Shown here piece after piece: positions 1-10,045 of a stretch of DNA of 64,000 nucleotides. The position numbers were made by a program, and so were the translations under genes. The notes under the pieces are model-generated. The model had not been told where the DNA came from. It searched no databases and saw nothing but the letters and a program-made list of their open reading frames with translations. How positions within the stretch are numbered: the first letter of the stretch is position 1; every line of letters starts with the position of its first letter. This DNA comes from Ziziphus jujuba (lineage: Eukaryota; Streptophyta; Magnoliopsida; Rosales; Rhamnaceae): the NCBI RefSeq assembly GCF_031755915.1, contig NC_083386.1, positions 5,583,501 to 5,647,500 on the forward strand, in the 5' to 3' direction.

Positions 1-1025
1 TTCAGCGCGCCAATATTATTATGTCTCCCGTGAGTTGCCATTGGACCGTGGGCAGGCAAGTTTGATATTGGCCATAGCCGCCCCTCTCCTTGGCCGGGAT
101 GACGGTTTCAGCAACGGTACTGTCGGGACGCCGAAGTGCCGTTTGCAAGTTTCTCTCTTTAATCTCCCCGCCAGTCGGTGCTCAGGACGCTGGGTATCGG
201 AGGGCATCACCGGTATATGGTGTGGTGCGTCAAGTGTAAAATTTCAGATAAAGTTCCAAACCCCAAAAGTGTTCAAAGTTAATTATTATGATTTATTATA
301 TTTTAATTATATATTGGGGTATTTATTTATTTATTGTTTATCAAATGGTTTGATCCCTTGGTTTTTGGGAGGTACGAATATTAGGTTTTGTGAAATTGTT
401 TTAAAAAGGGAACATTTCCAACGGAGTGATTAGTGAGAGTTTTGAGGGAAAATTATTATTTCCAACTGTTATTATTATTTATTTATTAATTGTTGGTATT
501 AATTCAATTCCCTTATTTGTCATATTATTATTATCATTAACAGTGTTCAGTAGTTAGGGTCACTCATTGAGATGATTAGCATCTCACGTTTTTAAGTTCC
601 GTTTCCTTAGGTACAAGGGGTGATAGACGTTCTTCCGGGCCGAACCAGTTCTCCGCCGTTATCGTGTTTCGAGAAGTACTTTTGTACTCATTCCTTTCAG
701 TTGTATTATTTCTTTCATCTTTGTTGTATTTCTGTTGAATAGCACGTCATAAAGCTCTGTATACTATTTGGACACTTATGTTTTATTCATGCACTGGCTT
801 ACCGTTATTGTTGTGAAGTGCTGTAAATTTGTGGAATCAATTTGTAGTTTTGCGGGAGGAATAAGGGGATGAGTGTAGAAGTGTGTTTTCAGTGCAGGTG
901 ATTTTTGGTAAGTCCTACCCTTAGGGGAGGTGCTGCTGGATTTTCCGTTGGAAGGTTCGGTGGTATTTCCCTGGGATCAGGGCTTGTCTAAGGTTCCGGG
1001 GAAGGAATTCTGGGCGGGTCTTGAC
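1..1025 (+). mobile_element. 5' LTR (3' part only) of outer Ty3/gypsy element
   Basis: This is the last ~1 kb of a long terminal repeat. It aligns base for base, with scattered substitutions, to 16575-17608, the end of the 3' LTR of the same element. It stops just before the primer-binding site. The first ~1.9 kb of this LTR lies left of the window, so the upstream target-site duplication cannot be checked. Open frames inside it are chance frames in LTR sequence. Confidence 0.93.
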
Positions 1026-1028
1026 CGT

Positions 1029-1040
1029 TGGTATCAGAGC
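1029..1040 (+). other. Primer-binding site of outer gypsy element
   Basis: TGGTATCAGAGC lies three bases after the 5' LTR end. It is complementary to the 3' end of plant initiator tRNA-Met, the usual primer of plant LTR retrotransposons. The same 12-mer occurs on the minus strand beside the 5' LTRs of the inner gypsy (10043-10032) and the copia element (59064-59053). Confidence 0.93.
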
Positions 1041-1167
1041 ATAGGTTCTTGTAATCCTAAGGGACTGTGCATTGCTGTACAGCCCATCCGTAAATTTCTT
1101 CCTTTTGTAATCGTGCTTAAGTGTCCCTGTTTCTAAACTCTTGTTTGTTTCCTTAGAATTTGCTACG

Positions 1168-2673
1168 ATGAGTAGGCTGGACACACGTAGAACTCGGGAA
1201 CGCTCAGCTAAGAGTTCCGAGAGTCGATCGAGTCTTAGAAATCTGGTCTCTCAACTAACTCGAGCCTTAGGAGGTTCAAGCTCTAGTAATCTATCCCTGG
1301 ATCAGGCTTGACGTTTAGGAGACATGAATTTCGATGGAAGCCAAGGCCCAGCTGCAGCCATGAATTGGCTATCCAACATGGAGAAAATCTTGGAAGAGGG
1401 GATGCAGTGCCCCGACGAGGACATGGTGAGGATTTCTGGTTTCATGTTAGAAGGAGATGCCCGGAAATGGTGGCAAATAGAAAAGACTCGCAGAAGGCAT
1501 ACGTGGGATCAGTTTAAGGTTGCCTTCTCTACTGAGTATTGTCCTCCTGCCTGCCGTGAGGCAAGAAAGAGATAGTTCGAGGAACTGCGACAGGGGAACA
1601 TGACAGTGTCCGAGTACGAGAGAAGATTTCGGGAACTATCAGAATTCTGCATGCACATGATTCCCGACGATCATGCGAAGAAGGTGAGGTTCATAGACGG
1701 CTTGAACGAGAACATAGCCTTCACCCTTTCTGGATCAGTACATCCCATTTATCAGTCCGCCAGGGATGCAGCGCTCGAGCTAGAGAGACAAGCGGAGATG
1801 CGCAGACCCTCGAGGAGCAGATCATTCGAAGGTTCATATAGTGGGGTACCTCGACAGGGGGTAGCTAAGAAAAGCCATAGTTTAGGCTCAGATAGTGATG
1901 GGTTAAGCCCACGAGGCAGATTTCAGAGGAGAGGCAGTTATCGTATGCCCCAGTCAGCTCGCCATTCGATCAGTGGGGATACAAGCTCGTATCAGTAGTC
2001 ACACTTTGGTTCTCCGCGGATTTACCAAATTTGTAGGAGGAAGCATTCTGGGCCGTGTCAGATGGATGGTTTATGCTTTCAGTATGGGCAGCCAGGCCAC
2101 ATAAGGAGGGATTGCCCTTATGGTAGTGGCAGTATTCTAGGAGCAGGTCGACGAGCACAGTATACTGGTGTATTTCCAGGTCAGAGTTCTCAGGGGAGTC
2201 AGGCAGTAGGAGCTTCTTCGGGATCAGCCCAACCGTCTGCAGGATCAAGTCGAGGTAGAGGAAGGAAACCCCAGCAGACAGGTCAAGGTCGGGTGTTTGC
2301 TATGACACAGCAGGAAGCCAAGACTACACCTGACGTTATCACAGGTAGTTTGAATATTTTTGGTAATGACGCACGTGTGCTTATAGACCCGGGAGCAACA
2401 CATTCGTTTATCTCAAGAGAATTTGTCGTTCGGGTCATTATGACCCCTACTCCTTTAGAATGTCTGCTAGAAATAGCCACTCCTACAAGAGAATCCTTGT
2501 GGCCTAGCCAGCTAATCAAGGAATGTTTCTTCTGCATTGAAGATCAAGTGATGGAAGTGGACTTGATCCTGTTGGATCTATCCGGACTTGATGTAATCTT
2601 GGGCATGGATTGGTTGGGAAGGAACCATGCCGAGGTTGATATCTACCCTTACCGCCAAGAAGCTACTGAATAA
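1168..2673 (+). pseudogene. gag-protease region of outer gypsy element, broken
   Basis: One frame from ATG 1168 encodes a Ty3/gypsy Gag followed by an aspartic protease. The retrotransposon gag core (GDARKWWQIEK ... FSTEY ... EYERRFRELSEFC) spans about 1324-1800. A zinc knuckle near 2080 reads CFQYGQPGHIRRDC, so the second zinc-binding Cys of CCHC is Tyr. The protease active-site block VLIDPGATHSFIS is near 2380. Three in-frame nonsense codons break it (TGA 1309, TAG 1573, TAG 1996). The frame ends at 2673 where a deletion and frame change separate it from reverse transcriptase. ATG 1168 was chosen because the frame stays in register with the gag core. The ancestral protein packaged element RNA and processed the polyprotein; this copy cannot do so. 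Confidence 0.88.
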
Positions 2674-3951
2674 AGGTTGCCAAGGGTATTTGGCTCATGT
2701 GATAGATACCCGAGTAAGTGGGGTCAGGTTGGAAGACATGCCCGTTGAGCGGGATTTTCCGGATGTGTTTCCTGAGGAGTTACCAGGATTGCCTCTGGAA
2801 AGAGAAGTTGACTTTCCCATTGAATTAATTCCGGGTACTGTGCCTATTTCTCTACCGCCATATTGGATGGCTCCAGCGGAGCTAAGGGAGCTAAAGGTCC
2901 AATTGCAAGATTTGGTAGATAAGGGGTTTATCAGACCAAGCATATCGCCGTGGGGAGCTCCAGTTTTTTTGTGAAGAAGAAGGATGGTAGTCTAAGACTG
3001 TGCATCGACTACCGACAACTTAATAAGGTCACCAACTCCAGGGTGCCAAAGTGTTCTCCAAGATCGACTTGAGGTCTGGATACCATCAGTTAAGGATCCG
3101 AGAGTCGGACATTCCTAAGACTGCCTTTAGGACGAGGTACGGACATTATGAATTCCTGGTGATGTCGTTCAGACTCACCAATGCCCCAGCAGCTTTTATG
3201 GATTTGATGAATAGGGTGTTTCGTCCGTACTTGGATCATTTTGTCATTGTATTTATAGATGACATCCTGATCTATTCAAGGAGCCAAGAAGAGAACGCGA
3301 GACAATTGAAGAGAGTGCTCCAAACTCTAAGGCAGCATCAGCTATATGCTAAGTTCGACAAGTGTGAATTCTGGTTGAATCAAGTGGGTTTTCTCGGACA
3401 TATCGTGTCAGCCGAAGGCATCTATGTGGACCCCGATAAGGTGAAGGCAGTGTTGAGTTGGGAGCGCCCTACCACTGTGAGGGAAGTACGATGTTTTCTT
3501 AGATTAGTGGGATACTACCGTCGTTTTATAGAAGGGTTTTCGAAAATTGCTTGACCGCTTCATAATTTAACCCGAAAGAATGTTGAATTTAGTTGGACAG
3601 ACAGGTGTGAACAGAGTTTTCAGGAGTTGAAGCAAAGGTTGACATCCGCACTTGTCTTAACTTTACCTAATAGGAATGAAGGTTTTGAAGTCTATTGTGA
3701 TGCATCCCATCAAGGGTTGGGTTGCCTGCTAATGCAGAATCAAAGGGTGGTAGCGTACGCATCACGGCAATTGAAGCAGCACGAACAGAATTACCCTATG
3801 CATGACTTAGAATTGGCGGCGGTAGTCTTTGCTCTAAAGAAGTGGAGACACTACTTGTATGGGGCCACATGCCAAATTTATACCGACCACAAAAGCCTCA
3901 AATACATTTTCACTCAGAAAGAGTTAAATATGAGGCAAAGGAGATGGATGG
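2627..3951 (+). pseudogene. Reverse transcriptase and RNase H (N-terminal part) of outer gypsy element
   Basis: Ty3/gypsy reverse transcriptase. The entry block (FPDVFPEELPGLP, 2750-2800) is followed by a frameshift at the T-run 2964-2970. The palm block [13 protein letters not shown] follows, then a short deletion before [13 protein letters not shown], and the catalytic box FIDDILIYS near 3255. A TGA at 3552 interrupts the connection region. RNase H follows in frame with its acidic residues in [12 protein letters not shown] and YTDHKS. Coding stops at 3951, where the inner element is inserted; the continuation of the same domain resumes at 12984. The gene is dead through one insertion, at least one deletion, a frameshift and a nonsense codon. 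Confidence 0.9.
3947..3951 (+). repeat. Target-site duplication GATGG (left copy) of inner gypsy element
   Basis: GATGG immediately precedes TGTCAGG at 3952 and is repeated directly after the inner element at 12984-12988. A perfect 5-bp duplication is what a gypsy integrase leaves, and it fixes both ends of the inner insertion. Confidence 0.95.
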
Positions 3952-6916
3952 TGTCAGGACCCGCCCAGAATTCCTCCCCGAAACCCTAGACAAGCCCTGA
4001 TCCCAGGGAAATACCACCGAACCTTCCAACGGAAAATCCGACAGCACCTCCCCTAAGGGTAGGACTAACCAAAAATTTCCTGCACTGAAAACACACTTCT
4101 ATATTCATCCCCTTATTCCTCCCACAATACTACAGATTGATTCCACAAATTTACAGCACTTCAAAGAATAACAGCAATCCAGTGCATAATTAATACATAA
4201 ATGTCCAATACAGTATACAGAGCATTATACAAATAAATATGAAATTAATACAATGACCGACAAAAAATAATACAGGATGGAGAGGAAAAAGGAAAGGAGA
4301 TGCTCCTTGGACTTTCGGCAACGAACTGAGACGTTGGGCTCGCCCCGGACAATCAACGTCTCCAACCTGGACCTAGGGGAACGGAATTTAAAAACGTGAG
4401 ATGCTAATCATCTCAGTGAGTGACCCTAGCTACTGAACACTTTTAATAATAATAATAATAATATTATAACAAATAAGGGAATTGAATTAATACCAACAAT
4501 TAATAAATAAATAATAATAACAGTTGGAAATAATAATTTTCCCTTAAAACTCTCACTAATCACTCTGTTGGAAATGTTCCCTTTTTAAAACAATTTCACA
4601 AAACCCGATATTCGTACTTCTCGAAAACCAAGGGATCAAACCATTTGATAAACAATAAATAAATAAATAAATACCCCAATATATAATTAAAATGTAATAA
4701 TTCATAATAAATAACTTTCAACACTTTTGGGGTTTGGAACTTTATCTGAAAATTTACACTTAACGCACCACACCATATACCGGTGATGCCCTCCGATACC
4801 CAGCGTCCTGAGCACCGACTGGCGGGAGATTAAAGAGAGAAACTTGCAAACGACACTTCGGCGTCCCGACAGTACCGCTGCTGAAACCGTCATCCTGGCC
4901 AAGGAGGGGGGCGGCTGTGGCCAATATCAAACTTGCCTGCCCATGGTCCAATGGCAACTCACGGGAGACATAATACTTTTGCGCTAAACCACATATACAT
5001 ATACCAGAACACCAATACTGTATGAAAGCGTCTAAAATAATTATTTAATCAACCATACCGTTCTTTCCAAAATTACCGTGGGAAATATATTAAATTTTCA
5101 CACTTACCATCCCACATATGTTCATTTAACAAACTGGTACGAAACATCGATAACAAATAAAACCATAATTTTTCTCGTAATATGAGGTTCAACAAATAAA
5201 ATACCGTGGGCATAATTATAAAATTAAACCACCAATTTAAACAAATATTTTCATAAAATATTTAAACCAATTATGCCCAAAAATAATACTTAAAACCACG
5301 TACGATTATTACCGAAATATAATTTGCTCATGCACAATAAATAAATTAAATCACAATAAAATCAGAATTAAATTGTACCACATCAACATAATTTAAATAC
5401 CAATTAAACACTAATTAAACATAATTAATTGCCCAAAATAATTTTTAAAGGTGGGTCACTCACCTGGAGCACGCAATTAAACCATGATCCACCATGGGAT
5501 CAATTCCACGACTCACCGGTGCTCCTAGAACACAATTCACATATAGTCAAATAAATTAATATTTTATTTGGGTAAATAATACCCGGTACCCGAGGGGGTC
5601 AAACACAAACGTTATCCAAAATAGTCGAATAATATACCGAATCGAAGCTTGAGCGACGAGGATTACAAATCCGGTCTTACTTCTCGGAGATCGGACCGGT
5701 GGTGGCCGGAATCTCGCCAGAAAGCTTTCGGGATTCAACTCTTCGATTCCCTCAATCCGTCGCGAATTGGTAGAAAAGGACCCTGGATTTGGATTCAAGG
5801 GGTCGGAATCAGTGGAGAGGGACCGGCGGTGCAACTAGGTACTCGCCGGAACAGTGACTTCCGGCGAGCTGCCGTGGTCACTGGCAACCGTAGCCGGCGG
5901 CGGCGCGTGTGGTGGCCGTTGGCTGAGATTTTTGGCAGTTTTATAGATCGAGGGGAGAGGATTCCAATGGGACCAGCGGTGAGGCAAACAAAGGCCGGAC
6001 GGCGGAGAGATCGGGGTTTGAAGATTTTCGGCCCCTCGCCGGAAAATGCTCCGATCCCGGCGCGTCGGAGGTCCGGTGGCCGTGAAATTTGGTGGGTAGG
6101 CCAAACTTGAGGAGGTGGTGAGGGGTGGCTGGCGCATGTGGCTTGAAAATGGCTGGAAACAGGGCAAACGGCGATGGCCGACGGTGGAGGGAAAAAATCA
6201 CCACCGAGCTTCGCCGCCTCGATCCGGGCACGTCCGGCGGCCGGCGACCGTGAGATTTTGGGATTTGGCCGGAAATGGGAAAGGGGTTCCGTCTGGCCGG
6301 CGCGTGTAGCCCTTCGGTGGCCGGACGGTGGCCAACCGGTGGTGGCTGGTCGTTTCTCTCTCTCCTCTCTCTCTCTTTCTCTCTTTTCCCCGGTGTTTTT
6401 GCCAAATAAAAGCCACCATGGGTGACATTGTTCATCCACGTGGACCAATAAGGTGACGACACGTGGCATTTTACTGTTCATCGATTCAAAAATATTAAAA
6501 TATTACGGTATCCTGCAAACTTCACGCGTCCATAACTTTTTAACCGTACGTCCAAATTAGGCGTGCCACTAGTCTGTGAACTCGTATCGACGAGCACTTT
6601 ACAACCATACCAAAGTCAAAGTAAAATTATACAACCATAAAAAGTCAACTCCCGGCATCTTTTGATAGTTTGAACCTCAACTTGTTTTGCTCATAACTTT
6701 CAAGCCATAGCTTTGTTTTCAACGTGCTACTAGTCTACGAACTCATGCCAACGTGTACTTCGTAACGGTACCTCCGTCAACCTAGAATTCCGATCGGGTC
6801 AAAAAGTCAACTTTTGACCCCTTCGGTCAATGGTCAAAGTCAAAGTCAACGGTCAACCTCGGCCAACCTCCGTCAATGTGCAAAAATTCCGACATGGTTC
6901 GGGACGGGGTGTTACA
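3952..6916 (-). repeat. 3' LTR of inner gypsy element
   Basis: 2965-bp LTR, read on the minus strand as TGTAACACCCCGTCCC ... GGGTCCTGACA. By eye it differs from its partner by about 1% near the 3952 end and by several percent in the GC-rich stretch 5650-6420. Many of those differences are C/T or G/A at CpG sites, as expected for methylated DNA. It holds a CT/GA repeat near 6355-6390, two CACGTG G-boxes near 6438 and 6460, and clustered TTGAC cores at 6770-6870. Long frames across 5795-6481 come from GC-rich, stop-poor sequence. Confidence 0.93.
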
Positions 6917-6940
6917 ACCTTCCCCCCTTACAAAAATTTG
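6917..6940 (-). other. Polypurine tract of inner gypsy element
   Basis: On the minus strand a G-rich purine run (complement of the CCTTCCCCCC at 6918-6927) sits directly before the 3' LTR. This is the place where plus-strand DNA synthesis is primed. The outer element has the matching tract at 14673-14692. Confidence 0.8.
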
Positions 6941-7752
6941 ATCTTCGAAATTTCTTACGTCGCTGAAACGTATAAGAATATTGATTGTTGATTTGTGTCT
7001 CAAGCTTCCACGTCGCTTTCTCGACTAGATTAATTCACCACGAGACTTTTGATCTGAGAAAATAGTCTTATTGACCCATATGCATTCTTCATGACTTAAA
7101 AATCTGCATTGGTCGCTCCTTACATGACAAGTCTCTGATGTCCTTTCGTAGCAACAACACGTGAGTTACGCTGCATACCCATATCTACTTCCCCGAAAAT
7201 GCTAACTTGCATGCCACAAAACCAATTCTTCCAATAACCCTGTAGAACCAATGCAACAAGAACTTGGCCTTTTCTATCAACCAAAGCATACAACCCTCTT
7301 CTACGGAGATAATTTCAAACTTTAATCTCAGACTTCGAATTCAACATCTTCTCCTTGCATGTCGGCTTAACTCATGTGTCGATTCCTGAGCGGTCTTCAA
7401 CTCTCTTGGGTGACCTTCGCCTTATTCATAGTCATCCGTAGGTGTTCGCATCCAATTCATGTTGGTCGTCGTGTGGTGCTTCTCCTCACCTACTTCACTT
7501 CAACACTGTGGAGTTCGGCCCTGCCTTCCATATTGAATCCCATACAAAGACACCTCGATGCTCGCTTGGTGGTTAATATCGTAACGAATCCTATCGGTGG
7601 AAATTGCTCAATCCAGCTCCTTTCGACATTGCATACTGCATGGTCTCAACATAACTTCCAAGTGTGAATTTTGCACTTTGCTTGTCCATTGGCCTATGGT
7701 GAAAGGCGATGCAGTCGTTAGGTCTCGCTCCAAGTGTATCTGTTAACCTTTA

Positions 7753-7953
7753 TGTAACAGCCCAGACCACCCGCATCAGAATATTGTCCTCTTTGGCCCA
7801 GGGTTCAGACCCTCTCTCCCCCCTGGCCTCAAGGTTTTACTTCTGCGACCCCAGTTACACGGTGGGTCCACAAAACGCGTCCTGAAGGGAGAGGTATCCA
7901 CAGCCTTATAAAGACTGCTTCGTGCCCCTCTCCAACCGATGTGGGATGTTACA
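7753..7953 (+). mobile_element. Short TRIM-like solo LTR
   Basis: A 201-bp block starts TGTAACA and ends TGTTACA, a perfect 7-bp terminal inverted repeat of the TG...CA type. It resembles the short LTRs of terminal-repeat retrotransposons in miniature known from dicots: a TATAAA-like box near the end (CCTTATAAAG, 7902) and a closing GATGTGGGATGTTACA. It interrupts the integrase relic of the inner gypsy element. No clear target-site duplication is visible, so either it has decayed or the limits are off by a few bases. Strand is nominal. Confidence 0.6.
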
Positions 7954-8759
7954 TTTGTCATAGTCTTGAAATAAAGCTCGAATCTCAAATAGTCGTGATG
8001 GCGATTGATGCTCTATGCAGACTCATAATACGCTTTACAAACAGCTTGGCTGACTTATCTCAGTAAGAACCACTCTTGTACCAGAAAAAAGTACGCTTCA
8101 TTTCCACTCCCCGCTTCCACTTGTCGGCAGCTTAACTTAGCAAGTATAATAGAGACCTCATCCACTATCACTACACTGCCATCACGCCTAATAGTGAATT
8201 TTAACTTTCCTCTTGCGTAACTTTCCTCCTCATGCCCATTACTTAAGGATATTCAAACTAGGTCACGAGAACACGATCTACAAGTCTTGGTCATAGTCGA
8301 ACGCTAACCATAAAGTGTTTCTGAAGCATGCATCCTTAAATCAACAACCAAGTAGAACTTTAATCGCTGTCTGGATCTTGTTTGATTCTCTAAACGTTGT
8401 CGTACATTCTCTTTGTGAGTGATAGTTTAAGCATGAAATCCATGTTTACATCTCCCCACTCGACATGGAAATGGGCAAGGATTGGAACTACCTCAAACGT
8501 CTTTATCCCCCACTTTTACTTGTCGGTGACTTAAGTACCTTTATTCGAATCCTGTAACTTCCTTTATCGTGCCAAACCATAATGTCATCTAGTGAGCATT
8601 CCATACATCTTTGTATCCTTGGGGTGTATCGCATACATTGAATCACGTGCTTCTTTTAGGACCTCCTTTTTGAACTCAACGATATCCTACTTTGGATTCT
8701 CAATTGGCGATACTTAAACCTTAAGTCGCTCTTAACCTGCATAGGGAATTGTTAAAACT

Positions 8760-9120
8760 CCACATTGGAACAATAATAAAAACATGAACAAATGCAAAAA
8801 ATCATATCTTAAAATCCATAGCATAAAATAAAATATGCACGCTCGTAGTGGAGGTATATACGACACCTTCCACATGCTACGTAATCCATGATTCCAACTA
8901 TTGCCGACACTCTGCTACCAATACAAACCAGGGTGGTTGCTTATATTGGCCGTCCAATCCCCTGGACTCGTAGGCAACATGATTATGGGGCTAGCTCTAC
9001 ATGGACCACATTAGTTCGCCGCCTCCGTATGGTGCAGTATAATATCAAACAATATAACATACAAACACATATATGAACATAAACAAAAATACTTGAATAA
9101 AACACCTTTAATTTCAAATA
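8760..9120. other. Unassigned segment inside inner gypsy element
   Basis: This stretch does not match the outer element's pol, unlike its flanks. On the minus strand it carries GGTAGCAGAGTGTCGGC near 8930, reminiscent of a tRNA-primed leader, and a GC-richer block (8920-9035). It may be a piece of another retroelement inserted into the inner one. I do not recognise the family. Confidence 0.35.
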
Positions 9121-10031
9121 TCACCTTGAAAAGTATTTAATTTTTTAATAATCGATCAGGAAAAATATTTTGACACCTTGAGGTTGATCGACACACATCC
9201 ATACTCGGCAACGGGTATCGATTATGGGTGGTGACCTTGCTAAACCATTGATAGCCGATACACACCCTTAGGCAATCATCTTTCTTCTCCATGACTGAAA
9301 CAAATGCCATTCACGATGATAAACTTGACCTAGTGAAACCTTTATTCACCAAATCTTGCAGCTAAGCCTTTAAGTCCTTCAACTTTGATGGAGTCGCACG
9401 GCATGGCGGTATTGAAGTAGATCAATGTCCAAAGCCAAATCAATAATGAATTGATATCCTTTTTACGGTCACAATCCAGATAACTTGCTGGGAAAATGCT
9501 TTCGAATTGCTTTCCACTATTAGCGGTTCCAATGCTCACCATCTTCTTTGGCATCAACCACCTGGGCCATAGACCCTTAACAACCATTCTCCGATAGCTC
9601 CTTGGAGACGAGGATAGAAATTAACCACAGCAAAGGCCTCCTAACTCCTCCACGAAGCACCACTTCAGGTAAGCTGAATCACTTTAACTTTACTCCTTTA
9701 TGCTAGCGGTCCATAAACATAAGTTGCATAACCACTCGATCCATATCTAGGACCACTTCGAATCTCAAAAAGATTCACAGAATTCGATCTGCCCCATTAC
9801 TTTACCTTCGAAAAGAAAGGCAATCCTCGACCATTGACTAGGCCATAGGAATTCCCCGTCAGGATAGGTGATTCTAATTGACACCCTCGAAGATTAGAGT
9901 TATTCAAACTCGGGCAACGAATTTGCCTCGAGATAAAGGGAAAGAACGCTTTAAGACGGGTAAAAATGAGAGATTAGACGCGAATGGGATGCACAACAAT
10001 GCACAGTCCCTTAGGAATACTATAATCTTGA

Positions 10032-10043
10032 GCTCTGATACCA
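10032..10043 (-). other. Primer-binding site of inner gypsy element
   Basis: Minus-strand TGGTATCAGAGC, two bases from the LTR edge at 10046. It is complementary to initiator tRNA-Met. It is intact although the coding sequence beside it is destroyed, in keeping with a copy mobilised by proteins from another element. Confidence 0.9.
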
Positions 10044-10045
10044 AC

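Larger units (their letters stand above)
6917..10045 (-). pseudogene. Relics of gypsy gag-pol inside inner element
   Basis: Reading the minus strand against the outer element's coding strand shows patches of shared order. The leader matches near 10045-9880 (TGGTATCAGAGC, then CTAAGGGACTGTGCATTG). A reverse-transcriptase entry relic lies at about 9600-9200. Integrase zinc-finger and core relics lie at about 8690-8400. Integrase C-terminal and chromodomain relics run from about 7740 to 6935. Every patch is riddled with stops and length changes, and most of reverse transcriptase and RNase H is missing. The longest frame (9587-9342, 81 aa) is one such relic. No protein can be made from it. Confidence 0.75.

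Noticed and set aside
35..433. 132-codon frame repeated at 16609-17007
   Set aside because: It lies inside the two LTRs of the outer gypsy element and is present twice only because LTRs are duplicates. No protein family is recognisable.
7374..7667. 97-codon plus-strand frame inside the inner gypsy
   Set aside because: It is antisense to an integrase relic; the minus strand matches the outer element's integrase order. No independent coding evidence.
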